Shown: in pieces, positions 55,808 to 63,375 of the stretch
How positions within the stretch are numbered: the first letter of the stretch is position 1
How the letters are laid out: the number at the start of each line of letters is the position of its first letter
Source of the DNA: RCC1774 sp050330855
GTDB taxonomy: Bacteria; Cyanobacteriota; Cyanobacteriia; Thermosynechococcales; Thermosynechococcaceae
Direction of reading: 5' to 3'
DNA: 64,000 bases
Assembly: GCA_050330855.1 (NCBI GenBank)
Contig: JBHJNL010000007.1
Location: 91,728 to 155,727, forward strand
Program-made: the position numbers and the translations under genes
The notes under the pieces: model-generated
What the model saw: only the letters and a program-made list of their open reading frames with translations
Told to the model about the DNA's origin: nothing
The model's database searches: none

Positions 55808-56236
55808 ATGAAAACCAGACTTTTTAGCCTTCTAGGCGCAATGCTAATGCTGGGTGCTACCAGCAGTGCGAGTTTAGCCCAGTCCAATTCGAGTGCCCCA
55901 GAAGAATTATCACCAGCGGTGATGAAAATTCTATGTGAGCGCTTCCCATTGAATTCTCGCTGTGCAGGTAAGGACCAAGGTGGAGCAGCACCTGAAGAGA
56001 CTCCTGCCGAGCCGCAGGTAGAGACTTCAACCCCCGATTCTGAGCCTGCTATAACCCCTGAAGCTACGCCTGAATCGACTGCCCCTGAATCTGCTGCCCC
56101 TGAACCCTCTGGTGGTGCGGAGTTGGGTACAGACGGCGCAGGTGGTATGGAAGAGAAAGGAACAATGACTGAGCCGGGAGCAGGCGTTTCTGCTCCTGAA
56201 GCTGCTCCTGAAGCTGCTCCTGAACCCACTCCCTAG
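55808..56236 (+). CDS. Secreted disordered Pro/Glu/Ala-rich protein
   Basis: 142 residues. A signal peptide (about 1-24, ending SLAQS) precedes a short cysteine pair motif (MKILCERFPLNSRCAG) of a type recurrent in cyanobacterial exported proteins. The rest is a low-complexity tail rich in PE, AP and TP. Function unknown; it may be a periplasmic spacer or matrix protein. Confidence 0.65.
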   Translation: MKTRLFSLLGAMLMLGATSSASLAQSNSSAPEELSPAVMKILCERFPLNSRCAGKDQGGAAPEETPAEPQVETSTPDSEPAITPEATPESTAPESAAPEPSGGAELGTDGAGGMEEKGTMTEPGAGVSAPEAAPEAAPEPTP

Positions 56237-56269
56237 GGATCAAGAATTAAATAACAGGTCTAACTTGCT

Positions 56270-56352
56270 GCCCTCATCCTAAATCCTTCTCCCTGGGGAG
56301 AAGGACTTTGAAGCTAGCTCCCTCTCCCTAGGGAGAGGGCTGGGGTGAGGGC
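56270..56352. repeat. Cloverleaf-like interspersed repeat
   Basis: Outer arms GCCCTCATCC and GGGGTGAGGGC enclose two hairpins, 56284-56305 (TCCTTCTCCctggGGAGAAGGA) and 56320-56339 (CCCTCTCCCTAGGGAGAGGG). Similar nested palindromes are common intergenic repeats in cyanobacteria. Confidence 0.75.
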
Positions 56353-56401
56353 GTACCCAGAGCTAAAGCTTGATAAGTTATTTAATCCACTCCCTAAGCA
56401 G

Positions 56402-56512
56402 GTCGAATATAGTGGCGGCCTCAATGCCGTATCGGGCATTACCTTTAGGAATCGTCTCTAAGATACGATTTTTGAGGTCGTCGTCTTCACCCATTTCTAT
56501 GCTTCTTACTGA
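56402..56512 (+). pseudogene. Decayed fragment of a second mrpB
   Basis: Reads SGGLNAVSGITFRNRL, stop, DTIFEVVVFT, then unrelated sequence. This matches mrpB residues about 37-64 (SGVPNAVSGIIFRNRLYDTI on), with TAA at 56459 where mrpB has the tyrosine codon. Only this short piece remains, overlapping the 3' end of the CSP41-like gene. Confidence 0.8.
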
Positions 56513-57429
56513 CCCAAAATCTGATTGTCAAGGGAGAAATCAATGTCAGTCTGATCACGGCCAGCGGCCAGATACCCTTTTTGAAAGGAATCTTTGAGGC
56601 CAGAGATTAAGGCAAACTTGGGTTGCCAATCAAGATCGGTCATCGCTTTATGAATATCAGCAAAGAAGTGCTGAGGCCGCAGCGGAAAAGCTTTGCGTTT
56701 ACCAAAGTCAAAGTCTTTGGGGTTGTAATGGATCAGCTTAGGGGCCGGTTTACCAACCGCTTCAGCACAGGCACGGGCGAGGCCATCAAAGGTGACATAG
56801 CGATCTCCACTGACGTTGTAGATTTGACCAATGGCGCTGGAGTTGCCCAGAACTGCAGCCATGGCTTCGGCCAGGTCGTTAACGTGGCCGAACTGGGTGA
56901 AGTGACATCCGGGGCCGGGGATAGGAATGGGGCGATCTCGCACGATTCGATCAAAGAACCAGGCTTCTAGGTCGTTGTAGTTTTGGGGACCATAGATATA
57001 GGTGGGGCGAATAGAGGTGAAGGGTAGACCTTGCTCGGCGAGATAGGCTTCAGTTTCGGCTTTACCGCAATGGCGGCTGTTGGGGTCGATGGCGTCGGTT
57101 TCAAGGTGGGGCATCTGATCGCCTTTGAGATAAACCCCTGCTGAACTCATGTAGACAAAATGCTCGATTTTGCCTTTAAACAGTTCTGCCAGTGGCTCGG
57201 TATCACTACGCTCGCGTCCGTTGTTGTCATAGATAGCATCGAAAGATTCTGAGGCAAGCTGCTGGAGCTGGGCGGGGTCTTTGCGATCGCCCTGAATTTG
57301 CTGGATGCCGTCAACGGGTGCGGGTTTGTTGCCGCGATTGAATAACACCACCTCATGCCCTTGCTTGACGAGGATCTGAGTTAAATCAACACCGATAAAT
57401 CGGGTCCCCCCCATGATGAGTACACGCAT
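56506..57429 (-). CDS. NAD-dependent epimerase/dehydratase family protein, CSP41-like
   Basis: 307 residues from ATG 57429, which follows GAGGGAGAACAG. An atypical short-chain dehydrogenase fold: Rossmann motif MGGTRFIGVDL, VYMSSAGVYL and the helix IRPTYIYGPQNYNDLEAWFF. This form is the cyanobacterial counterpart of chloroplast stem-loop RNA-binding protein CSP41b, linked to RNA and ribosome handling. An epimerase role cannot be excluded. Confidence 0.8.
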   Translation of the reverse strand: MRVLIMGGTRFIGVDLTQILVKQGHEVVLFNRGNKPAPVDGIQQIQGDRKDPAQLQQLASESFDAIYDNNGRERSDTEPLAELFKGKIEHFVYMSSAGVYLKGDQMPHLETDAIDPNSRHCGKAETEAYLAEQGLPFTSIRPTYIYGPQNYNDLEAWFFDRIVRDRPIPIPGPGCHFTQFGHVNDLAEAMAAVLGNSSAIGQIYNVSGDRYVTFDGLARACAEAVGKPAPKLIHYNPKDFDFGKRKAFPLRPQHFFADIHKAMTDLDWQPKFALISGLKDSFQKGYLAAGRDQTDIDFSLDNQILGQ

Positions 57430-57528
57430 TGTCTGTTCTCCCTCGCCTAACGCCAATAGCTCTGCCTCTACAAACTTAACGGATGATGTCGCCTTGCCGC
57501 GCTGGCAATTTTGCAATCTATTCTTTTT

Positions 57529-57819
57529 CTATGACTGCCGTCTTTCTTGAATCGCCTGCCGGAAGCCTAAGACAACAAAAATATTAGAGACTGTCAGAAA
57601 GACCTCTGCTCCGCCATGTAAGAAGTCTACATCTGCCAAGGTAAGGCCATATTTCTGCAGCGCATAAATGCCTGTAGGTATTGTCACAACCACGAATAAC
57701 AAGAGCAAATAATAGCCAATGACTGCCAATCGAGGAAATAGTCCCGATTTAGTCACCACCCACAGAAAGCCTAGGTACGGGAACAAAGAGAGCGCAAATA
57801 GGGTTTCCTTTGAAATCAT
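57529..57819 (-). CDS. DUF3593 membrane protein
   Basis: 96 residues with three helices; the pattern LSLFPYLGFLWVVTKSGLFP and DVDFLHGGAEVFLTVSNIFV matches the cyanobacterial/plastid DUF3593 family. It is 44 bases after, and co-directional with, the DUF2499 gene. Function unknown, presumably thylakoid or plasma membrane. Confidence 0.75.
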   Translation of the reverse strand: MISKETLFALSLFPYLGFLWVVTKSGLFPRLAVIGYYLLLLFVVVTIPTGIYALQKYGLTLADVDFLHGGAEVFLTVSNIFVVLGFRQAIQERRQS

Positions 57820-57863
57820 GATTCCATCTCAGCGGTTCAGGAAAAAATAGAACATCAAGTACC

Positions 57864-58178
57864 TTAAACCACATCACTCTGAGTTGCCTGGTGCTGCCGC
57901 CAAATCCACCAAGCGGCAATCCAAACAGTGGTATTACCCACAACGGTCATGGCGGCCTGTAGGGTCACCATCCATTCGAGTGGGTGGGCATTGTCAAAGT
58001 AATGCCAGGTAATCGCGCACATGGCGCTTACTAGGGCCGGCAACATTGCCAAAGAAAGCCACCGCCAGTTTTTGTTTCCGGTCACGTCGCCGTAAGTCCA
58101 GATTAACCAAATTGCCGCGATCCATTCAATCACGCTCGAAATGTGGATGATCCAGGTGGGAATTGAAAGGGCGTGCAT
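57864..58178 (-). CDS. DUF2499 membrane protein
   Basis: 104 residues with three helices: MHALSIPTWIIHISSVIEWI, then ITWHYFDNAHPLEWMVTLQA with histidines in the membrane region. It matches the cyanobacterial/plastid DUF2499 family. Pairing with DUF3593 suggests a shared complex. Function unknown. Confidence 0.75.
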   Translation of the reverse strand: MHALSIPTWIIHISSVIEWIAAIWLIWTYGDVTGNKNWRWLSLAMLPALVSAMCAITWHYFDNAHPLEWMVTLQAAMTVVGNTTVWIAAWWIWRQHQATQSDVV

Positions 58179-58237
58179 GGCAAAGTCCGATTGGGCCTAG
58201 GATAATCTTACAGAAGTACGGTGGCAGGAGTGACGGT

Positions 58238-59281
58238 GTGAAGCAGATTCAGGCGGTGTTGTGTGGTTACTATGGCTTCGGTAATGGCGGAGATGAGGCA
58301 TTGCTAGCATCACTGTTGCAGATGCTACCCGATCATGTGACACCGCTGGTGTTGTCGGGTAATCCTGCTGAAACAGAGCAGCTACACGAAGTTAAGAGTT
58401 GCGATCGCAACCACCCTCCCACAGTCTTCTCAGCCCTTCGATCTTCTCAAGCCTTTATCTGGGGCGGCGGCAGCTTAATTCAAGACGCCACCAGTACCTT
58501 GAGTCCGGTTTATTACACAGGGCTAATGTTTTTGGCTCAAAGGCTAGGGCTGCAAACAATCGCTTGGGCGCAGGGGATTGGCCCCCTCAACTATCGCCGC
58601 AATCAATGGATAGCAAAGCAAACCTTTCGAGGCTGCGCGGGGATTAGCGTGCGCGATCTCAACTCTACAAAGCTGATCAAAAGCTGGAAGCTGCAGGCTG
58701 TTCAAGCACCTGATCCAGTGTGGGCGCTGGAGGGCACGTCTGTTTACGCACAGGTGGAACTGCCGAACCCCCGGATTGCAGTGTCTTTACGAGAGCATCC
58801 CCTCTTGACGCCGCAGCGATTGGGACTCCTTAGTGAAGCCTTGGTTCAGTTTCAGGCGCAAACAGAGGCATCCATTTTGTTGCTACCCTTTCAGGCTCGT
58901 CAAGATTTAGAGATTGCTCAAACCCTTCAGGCACAGCTCTTAGGGCCAAGTCAAATTTTGATGTTGACCGATCCGCGTCAGCTTAAGGGGGTGTTTCAAA
59001 CCGTGGATATGGCGATCGCCATGCGCCTCCATGCCTTGATTATGGCGGCAGCAGAAGGCTGTCGCTGTGTGGGTTTGAGCTATGACCCCAAAGTCACGCA
59101 GCTGATGCAAGATATCGGCTGTCCTGGCTGGGAGTTAGATGCTTTGCCATCGGAGTCTAAAAGCATCAGCAAACTCTGGATTGAACACTATCGTCAGGGA
59201 CAGGGGCTGGCCGTTGAAGATCGAGAACAGCGATGTTGTCAGGCATTGAAGCATCAGCAGGTTCTCCAGGATGTGCTTTAG
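58238..59281 (+). CDS. csaB: Polysaccharide pyruvyl transferase CsaB
   Basis: 347 residues from GTG 58238, preceded by AGGAG. CsaB transfers pyruvate from PEP to a surface polysaccharide, which can anchor S-layer or SLH proteins. Seen: LCGYYGFGNGGDEALLASLL, FIWGGGSLIQDATSTLSPVY, IAWAQGIGPL, and AMRLHALIMAAAEGCRCVGL near the end. The upstream part of the frame overlaps the divergent DUF2499 gene and is not used. Confidence 0.88.
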   Translation: MKQIQAVLCGYYGFGNGGDEALLASLLQMLPDHVTPLVLSGNPAETEQLHEVKSCDRNHPPTVFSALRSSQAFIWGGGSLIQDATSTLSPVYYTGLMFLAQRLGLQTIAWAQGIGPLNYRRNQWIAKQTFRGCAGISVRDLNSTKLIKSWKLQAVQAPDPVWALEGTSVYAQVELPNPRIAVSLREHPLLTPQRLGLLSEALVQFQAQTEASILLLPFQARQDLEIAQTLQAQLLGPSQILMLTDPRQLKGVFQTVDMAIAMRLHALIMAAAEGCRCVGLSYDPKVTQLMQDIGCPGWELDALPSESKSISKLWIEHYRQGQGLAVEDREQRCCQALKHQQVLQDVL

Positions 59282-59321
59282 CGTAGATAGCCACGGGGAT
59301 CTTCTTCGGGAATCGATAGGG

Positions 59322-59702
59322 TTATTTCCGTTGATGTCGTGCTAAGTCTCGCTCCGCCAACCAGTAGCCCAATCCAACGCCTAAAAAACTCATGATCAGA
59401 TCTAGCCCATCGAAGGTGCGGTTAGGCGAGAAAGCCTGAAGCCCTTCTTCAAATAAAGTAAAACTGCCAAAGATAATCACCCAGAGCGGCAGATAAAGTT
59501 GACCAACTCGTCTCCATCTCAAGACCCGATGCCCTAGGTAGGTAGCAACCCCATACAGAATTAAATGTCCAGGCTTATCATAGTTGGGAATGATCGCAAG
59601 CTGTGGTGGTAAATTGCCGCTGTAGGCCAGTACCAATATAACGCCAAAAAGAGCGGTGTATAGAAGCCCCAAGGCGACCCAGATTCCTTTGCGCTTTTTC
59701 AT
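59322..59702 (-). CDS. VanZ-like family membrane protein
   Basis: 126 residues with four helices and the VanZ-like pattern PNYDKPGHLILYGVATYL, then LFEEGLQAFSPNRTFDGLDL. Relatives include the teicoplanin-resistance protein VanZ, but the function in cyanobacteria is unknown. Confidence 0.8.
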   Translation of the reverse strand: MKKRKGIWVALGLLYTALFGVILVLAYSGNLPPQLAIIPNYDKPGHLILYGVATYLGHRVLRWRRVGQLYLPLWVIIFGSFTLFEEGLQAFSPNRTFDGLDLIMSFLGVGLGYWLAERDLARHQRK

Positions 59703-59797
59703 TCTCTAGCTTTTTCATTCTCTATTGGGTGATCTCACTTTTCCATTGTGCCCATTTACTTTGGCGCAACACTTTTAACTTTCAGAGGCTTGGGGGT

Positions 59798-60343
59798 TTA
59801 GAGAGCTTGATAGGGCCGCAGTAAGCGCTCCACAGCCCGATCAAAATAGGCAAAATCTTTCATGCAGACCGCCATCATCATTGCCCCTTGCAATCCCGCC
59901 ACCAACATTGCAGCCTGACTCTGGCGCTCTGTCAGCGCTAACTCAGAGGGGAATACCTCAGCTACCCAGTCAATATTCCCTTCAAAAAATCTCTGCACTG
60001 CCTTAACCACTGGTTCCGGCAAACCACCGCTCTCAACACCCAACATGCCGCACAAACAGAGGGTATCGTTGGCGATCAACGAGGCTCGATAGAGGCCGCA
60101 AAAAGCCTGCAACCTCTCAGAAATAGCCCCCTGGGGAATCTTTGCCAACGCTGCTTCAAACCGCTCTGTGTAGCGATGAACCAGAGCGACCCCTAGATCT
60201 TCTTTCTGGCGAAAGTAGTAGTGCACACTCGAACTTTTGATGCCCAGATCCTCCGCTAACTCTCGGAAGCTGACGGCATGGTAGCCAGAGGTGCGAATGC
60301 GCTGTTCAGCAGCGTCTAATAGGCGATTGATCGTATCGGTCAT
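59798..60343 (-). CDS. TetR family transcriptional regulator (controls the adjacent GST gene)
   Basis: 181 residues. N-terminal helix-turn-helix VSFRELAEDLGIKSSSVHYY, then a helical ligand domain with two close cysteines (TLCLCGMLGV). It is divergent from the glutathione S-transferase gene, and an 18-base palindrome lies between them, so it probably represses that operon and itself until an electrophile is present. Confidence 0.87.
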   Translation of the reverse strand: MTDTINRLLDAAEQRIRTSGYHAVSFRELAEDLGIKSSSVHYYFRQKEDLGVALVHRYTERFEAALAKIPQGAISERLQAFCGLYRASLIANDTLCLCGMLGVESGGLPEPVVKAVQRFFEGNIDWVAEVFPSELALTERQSQAAMLVAGLQGAMMMAVCMKDFAYFDRAVERLLRPYQAL

Positions 60344-60384
60344 TCATTCACTTCGGCGTGGTCCCCCTCTGAGTATAAATAGCC

Positions 60385-60432
60385 TTGACAAAGATCGATG
60401 GTGTGATCCAATATCTATCTATCGATAGATAG
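60385..60432 (+). promoter_or_regulatory. Promoter and palindromic operator for the GST operon
   Basis: TTGACA at 60385 is followed after 18 bases by CAATAT (60409), a fair -35/-10 pair. The perfect palindrome CTATCTATCGATAGATAG (60415-60432) begins at the -10 element, where a bound TetR-type repressor would block transcription. Confidence 0.65.
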
Positions 60433-60446
60433 GTAAATTCTTCAGT

Positions 60447-61067
60447 ATGAAAGTATATGAGTTCAACGGCTTCCCGAACCCAGCGCGGGTTCGCATTGCT
60501 CTAGCAGAGAAGGGACTCACCGATCAAGTCGAGTTCATTTCTGTTGATGTCCCCGGCGGAGAGCATCGTCAGCCCGCATTTTTAGCCAAGAATCCATCGG
60601 GTGCTGTTCCGGTTCTAGAGCTAGAGGACGGTACAACTATTTCTGAGTGCACAGCGATCACGGAGTATCTCGATCACATTTCAGGTGAAACCACCCTGAC
60701 CGGGCGTACCCCCAAAGAACGGGCAGTCATCCACATGATGCAACGCAGAGCTGAAGCGGGTTTACTCGATGCGGTGGGCATCTATTTCCACCATGCAACG
60801 CCTGGTTTAGGGCCAAATTTAGAGACCTATCAGTGCTCAGAATGGGGTGAACATCAGCGCAAAAAGGCTGTGTCTGGGATGCACTATCTCAATGGTGTAC
60901 TGACTAATCAAGCTTATCTGGCCGGTGAACAGTTCTCGATGGCCGATATCACCGCCTTTGCGGGGCTAGCTTTTGCAGATTTTGCCAAGGTTGATATCCC
61001 GGTAGAGTGTGGTCATTTGAAGGCTTGGCAGGACCGTATCGGTCAACGCCCCAGCGTTGCGGACTAA
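60447..61067 (+). CDS. Glutathione S-transferase family protein
   Basis: 206 residues. The N-terminal thioredoxin-like domain has FNGFPNPARVRIALAEKG, then NPSGAVPVLELEDG and the glutathione-binding SECTAITEYLDHI; the C-terminal helical domain has YLAGEQFSMADITAFAGLAF. Likely detoxifies electrophiles with glutathione. It lies 103 bases from the divergent TetR start and upstream of a truncated cupin gene. Confidence 0.88.
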   Translation: MKVYEFNGFPNPARVRIALAEKGLTDQVEFISVDVPGGEHRQPAFLAKNPSGAVPVLELEDGTTISECTAITEYLDHISGETTLTGRTPKERAVIHMMQRRAEAGLLDAVGIYFHHATPGLGPNLETYQCSEWGEHQRKKAVSGMHYLNGVLTNQAYLAGEQFSMADITAFAGLAFADFAKVDIPVECGHLKAWQDRIGQRPSVAD

Positions 61068-61100
61068 CTCTAATTAGATAAAGTTGATCAGGAGAGCAGT

Positions 61101-61239
61101 ATGGATTTGAATGCAGACTTTAATCAGCGGGCTGCGGTCCATGCTGCTCAGTTGGATTGGCTCCCCTCACCCATGCCGGGGGTAGAGCGGCGTACGCTCG
61201 ATCTCATAGGTGATGAAGTGGCCCGCGCCACCTCTATGC
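61101..61239 (+). pseudogene. Truncated ChrR-like cupin gene (5' part only)
   Basis: A good AGGAGAG site and ATG start a reading frame MDLNADFNQRAAVHAAQLDW, on to GVERRTLDLIGDEVARATS. This is the N-terminus of ChrR-like cupin proteins, which continue with the metal-binding histidine-rich barrel. Here homology stops near 61236, exactly where the convergent dehydrogenase gene ends; the frame then runs on in unrelated sequence to 61286. A deletion or rearrangement seems to have removed the rest. Confidence 0.7.
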
Positions 61240-62199
61240 CATCTCTATCAGCACCTTCAAAGTGCCTCGTCGCTGAGCATGGCTAAAGGCGTTGAGGGCA
61301 TCTGAGAGCGGGTAGCGAGCATCAATGAGGGGCTGTACATCAACCTGTTCTGCAGCCAGAACCTCCAGCGCCTTTTCAAAGGGGCCACATCGAGATCCCA
61401 TCACCGTGATTTCATCGACAACCAAAGCAGAGGCATCTAGGCTGAGCTTTCCGGCATAGGTGCTTTTGAGCACTAGCGTTCCCCGAGGTCGTAGTGACTG
61501 TCGTGCTGTTTCAAACCCAGCGGGGTTGCCAGTGCATTCCACCGCGATATCAAAAGAGCGAGGTTTAAGGGTGTCTGGCGTGGGAGATGCGATCGCAACT
61601 TGAATCCCCCGCCTCTCAAGGTTCGCCAACTTATCGGCATGACGACCCAACACCAGCAGATCGCAGCCAGTGAGCGCCAGGGTTTGGGCCACAAGCTGCC
61701 CCAATTTGCCATCCCCCACCACCAAAACACGCTCATGGGGAGTGATAGCGATTTGCTCTTGAATCTCCAGGGCAGCAGCCACCGGCTCTGTGAAGGTCGC
61801 CACCTCAGTGGGCACCGACTCTGGCACCGGATGGAGGTTCGCCACCGGCAGCGTTAAATACTCGGCAAAGGCTCCGTGGCGGTTGACAATACCAAGAACG
61901 GTTCGATTCTCACAGTGGGTCGCGCTTTCGGTTTGGCAATAGTGACAGTGACCACAGGCGGCATTGATTTCGCCAACGACGCGCTGATTGACTAAATGGG
62001 GCGGGCCTTGTTCAACCAAGCCCACAAATTCATGACCGATGATGCCTGTGTAAGGGTAGTACCCTCTCAGTAGCTCTAGATCGGTATTACAGATGCCTGC
62101 ACAGAGCACCCGCACCAATGCCTCATTCTCTGGGGGCTGGGGTTCAGGGATATCTGAGCGTAACTGAAGCTTTTGTTCTTCGAGCCAGAGTCCCTGCAT
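61234..62199 (-). CDS. Zinc-dependent MDR-family alcohol dehydrogenase
   Basis: 321 residues. Catalytic zinc region AGICNTDLELLRGYYP and GHEFVGLVEQG; structural zinc loop CGHCHYCQTESATHC; NAD(P)-binding VLVVGDGKLGQLVAQTLAL. The ending GTLKVLIEMA runs into the junction with the truncated cupin, so the stop codon may be acquired, but little or nothing is missing. Substrate unknown. It is 31 bases downstream of the cobalamin-binding protein gene, same strand. Confidence 0.85.
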   Translation of the reverse strand: MQGLWLEEQKLQLRSDIPEPQPPENEALVRVLCAGICNTDLELLRGYYPYTGIIGHEFVGLVEQGPPHLVNQRVVGEINAACGHCHYCQTESATHCENRTVLGIVNRHGAFAEYLTLPVANLHPVPESVPTEVATFTEPVAAALEIQEQIAITPHERVLVVGDGKLGQLVAQTLALTGCDLLVLGRHADKLANLERRGIQVAIASPTPDTLKPRSFDIAVECTGNPAGFETARQSLRPRGTLVLKSTYAGKLSLDASALVVDEITVMGSRCGPFEKALEVLAAEQVDVQPLIDARYPLSDALNAFSHAQRRGTLKVLIEMA

Positions 62200-62230
62200 G
62201 ATTCAATCTCAATCGGTTTTGTTTCAGAAA

Positions 62231-63136
62231 CTAAAGGGGTTGCCAGCCAGAGCCTGCATAGAGGGGGGCTAACTCAGGGTGAAATATTTCAGCTAGCAGT
62301 TCCGCTGAATCGACGAGGCGTGGGCCAGGACGGTTGAAATACTGATTGCCGTCAGTGATAAAGACCCGCTGCTGTTGAACCGCGCTTAGCTTTTTCCAAT
62401 GCGGATCTTGGGTCAGTGATTGAGCAGCCTTGCGAGTTTTCTCAAGATTAAAGCCACAGGGCATCAGCACTATCACGTCAGGATTTGCCGCGACTAACGT
62501 TTCCCAGTCTAACCAAGGGGAATGTTCGCCGGTTTGGCCCAGCAAATTCTCGCCCCCGGCGATGTCCACCAGTTCAGGTACCCAGTTCCCTGCAGCCATG
62601 AGGGGATCGGTCCACTCGATACAGGCCACCGTGGGGCGCTGAGCGTAAGATCGGCTCTGACAAGTCTGCAGTCGCGCCTGCAGTGCTGACAAGACGGGCG
62701 CAGCGTCAGCCTCTAGCACTGCAGCAACCTGGCGGATATCTTGCCACACGTCTTCTAAAACTCGTGGCTGCAGAGAAATTACTTTGGGGGCGCTGTGGGT
62801 GAGTTGAGCCGCAGCGACTTCAACGTCGGGTAAACTCACGGCGCAAATGTCACACTGAGCCTGGGTGATGATGTGGGTTGGCTTAAGCCGCTCTAGCTGC
62901 GCTAAGTCAATGCGGTAGATGCTTAGAGCCGCTTGGAGTAGATCTTCAACGCGATCGTGAATTTCTCGGCTAGTGCCCTGCGGGTCAAGATTCGCAGCGG
63001 TGCAAACCGGCAGTGACTGGACCGATGATGGGTAGTCACATTCGTGAGATCGCCCCACAAGGCAATCAACCAAACCCAGCGCTGCCACAATTTCGGTAGC
63101 GCTGGGAATCAGCGAGATAATACGGAGGTCAGACAC
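62231..63136 (-). CDS. Cobalamin-binding (BtuF-like) periplasmic-binding-fold protein without signal peptide
   Basis: 301 residues starting at GTG 63136. It resembles BtuF-type ABC binding proteins: RIISLIPSATEIVAALGLVD, RSHECDYP, the Q-rich TQAQCDICAVSLPDVE and LVAANPDVIVLMPCGFN. No signal peptide or lipobox is present and no permease or ATPase is adjacent, so a periplasmic uptake role is uncertain. It overlaps the small gene upstream by one base (TAGTG). Confidence 0.8.
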   Translation of the reverse strand: MSDLRIISLIPSATEIVAALGLVDCLVGRSHECDYPSSVQSLPVCTAANLDPQGTSREIHDRVEDLLQAALSIYRIDLAQLERLKPTHIITQAQCDICAVSLPDVEVAAAQLTHSAPKVISLQPRVLEDVWQDIRQVAAVLEADAAPVLSALQARLQTCQSRSYAQRPTVACIEWTDPLMAAGNWVPELVDIAGGENLLGQTGEHSPWLDWETLVAANPDVIVLMPCGFNLEKTRKAAQSLTQDPHWKKLSAVQQQRVFITDGNQYFNRPGPRLVDSAELLAEIFHPELAPLYAGSGWQPL

Positions 63137-63354
63137 TAATCAATATTAATTGACTGTGGTCCACCGCCGTTGTTGCCGCTGTTAAAGTCGTTGCTGGAGA
63201 CAGAAACCGGCTTGCCCGTTTCTGTCTCTAACCAACTTTTTACAGGGTCGTCTCCGAGGTTGAGCTTGAAGACACCTGAGGTAAACCCGCCCATAAAAGC
63301 TAAGGGCTTTTGTAAAAACTCTTGGAATAGGGGAGATAGTTCGTCAAAAAACAT
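63136..63354 (-). CDS. Small conserved cyanobacterial protein, unknown function
   Basis: 72 residues from ATG 63354: MFFDELSPLFQEFLQKPLAF, then GGFTSGVFKLNLGDDPVKSW and a Gly/Asn-rich tail. Cyanobacterial genomes often carry a protein of this type (FLQxPLAFxGGFxSGVxxLxL). It is translationally coupled to the BtuF-like gene. Confidence 0.65.
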   Translation of the reverse strand: MFFDELSPLFQEFLQKPLAFMGGFTSGVFKLNLGDDPVKSWLETETGKPVSVSSNDFNSGNNGGGPQSINID

Positions 63355-63375
63355 TAGCAATATAGATGAGCGCAA

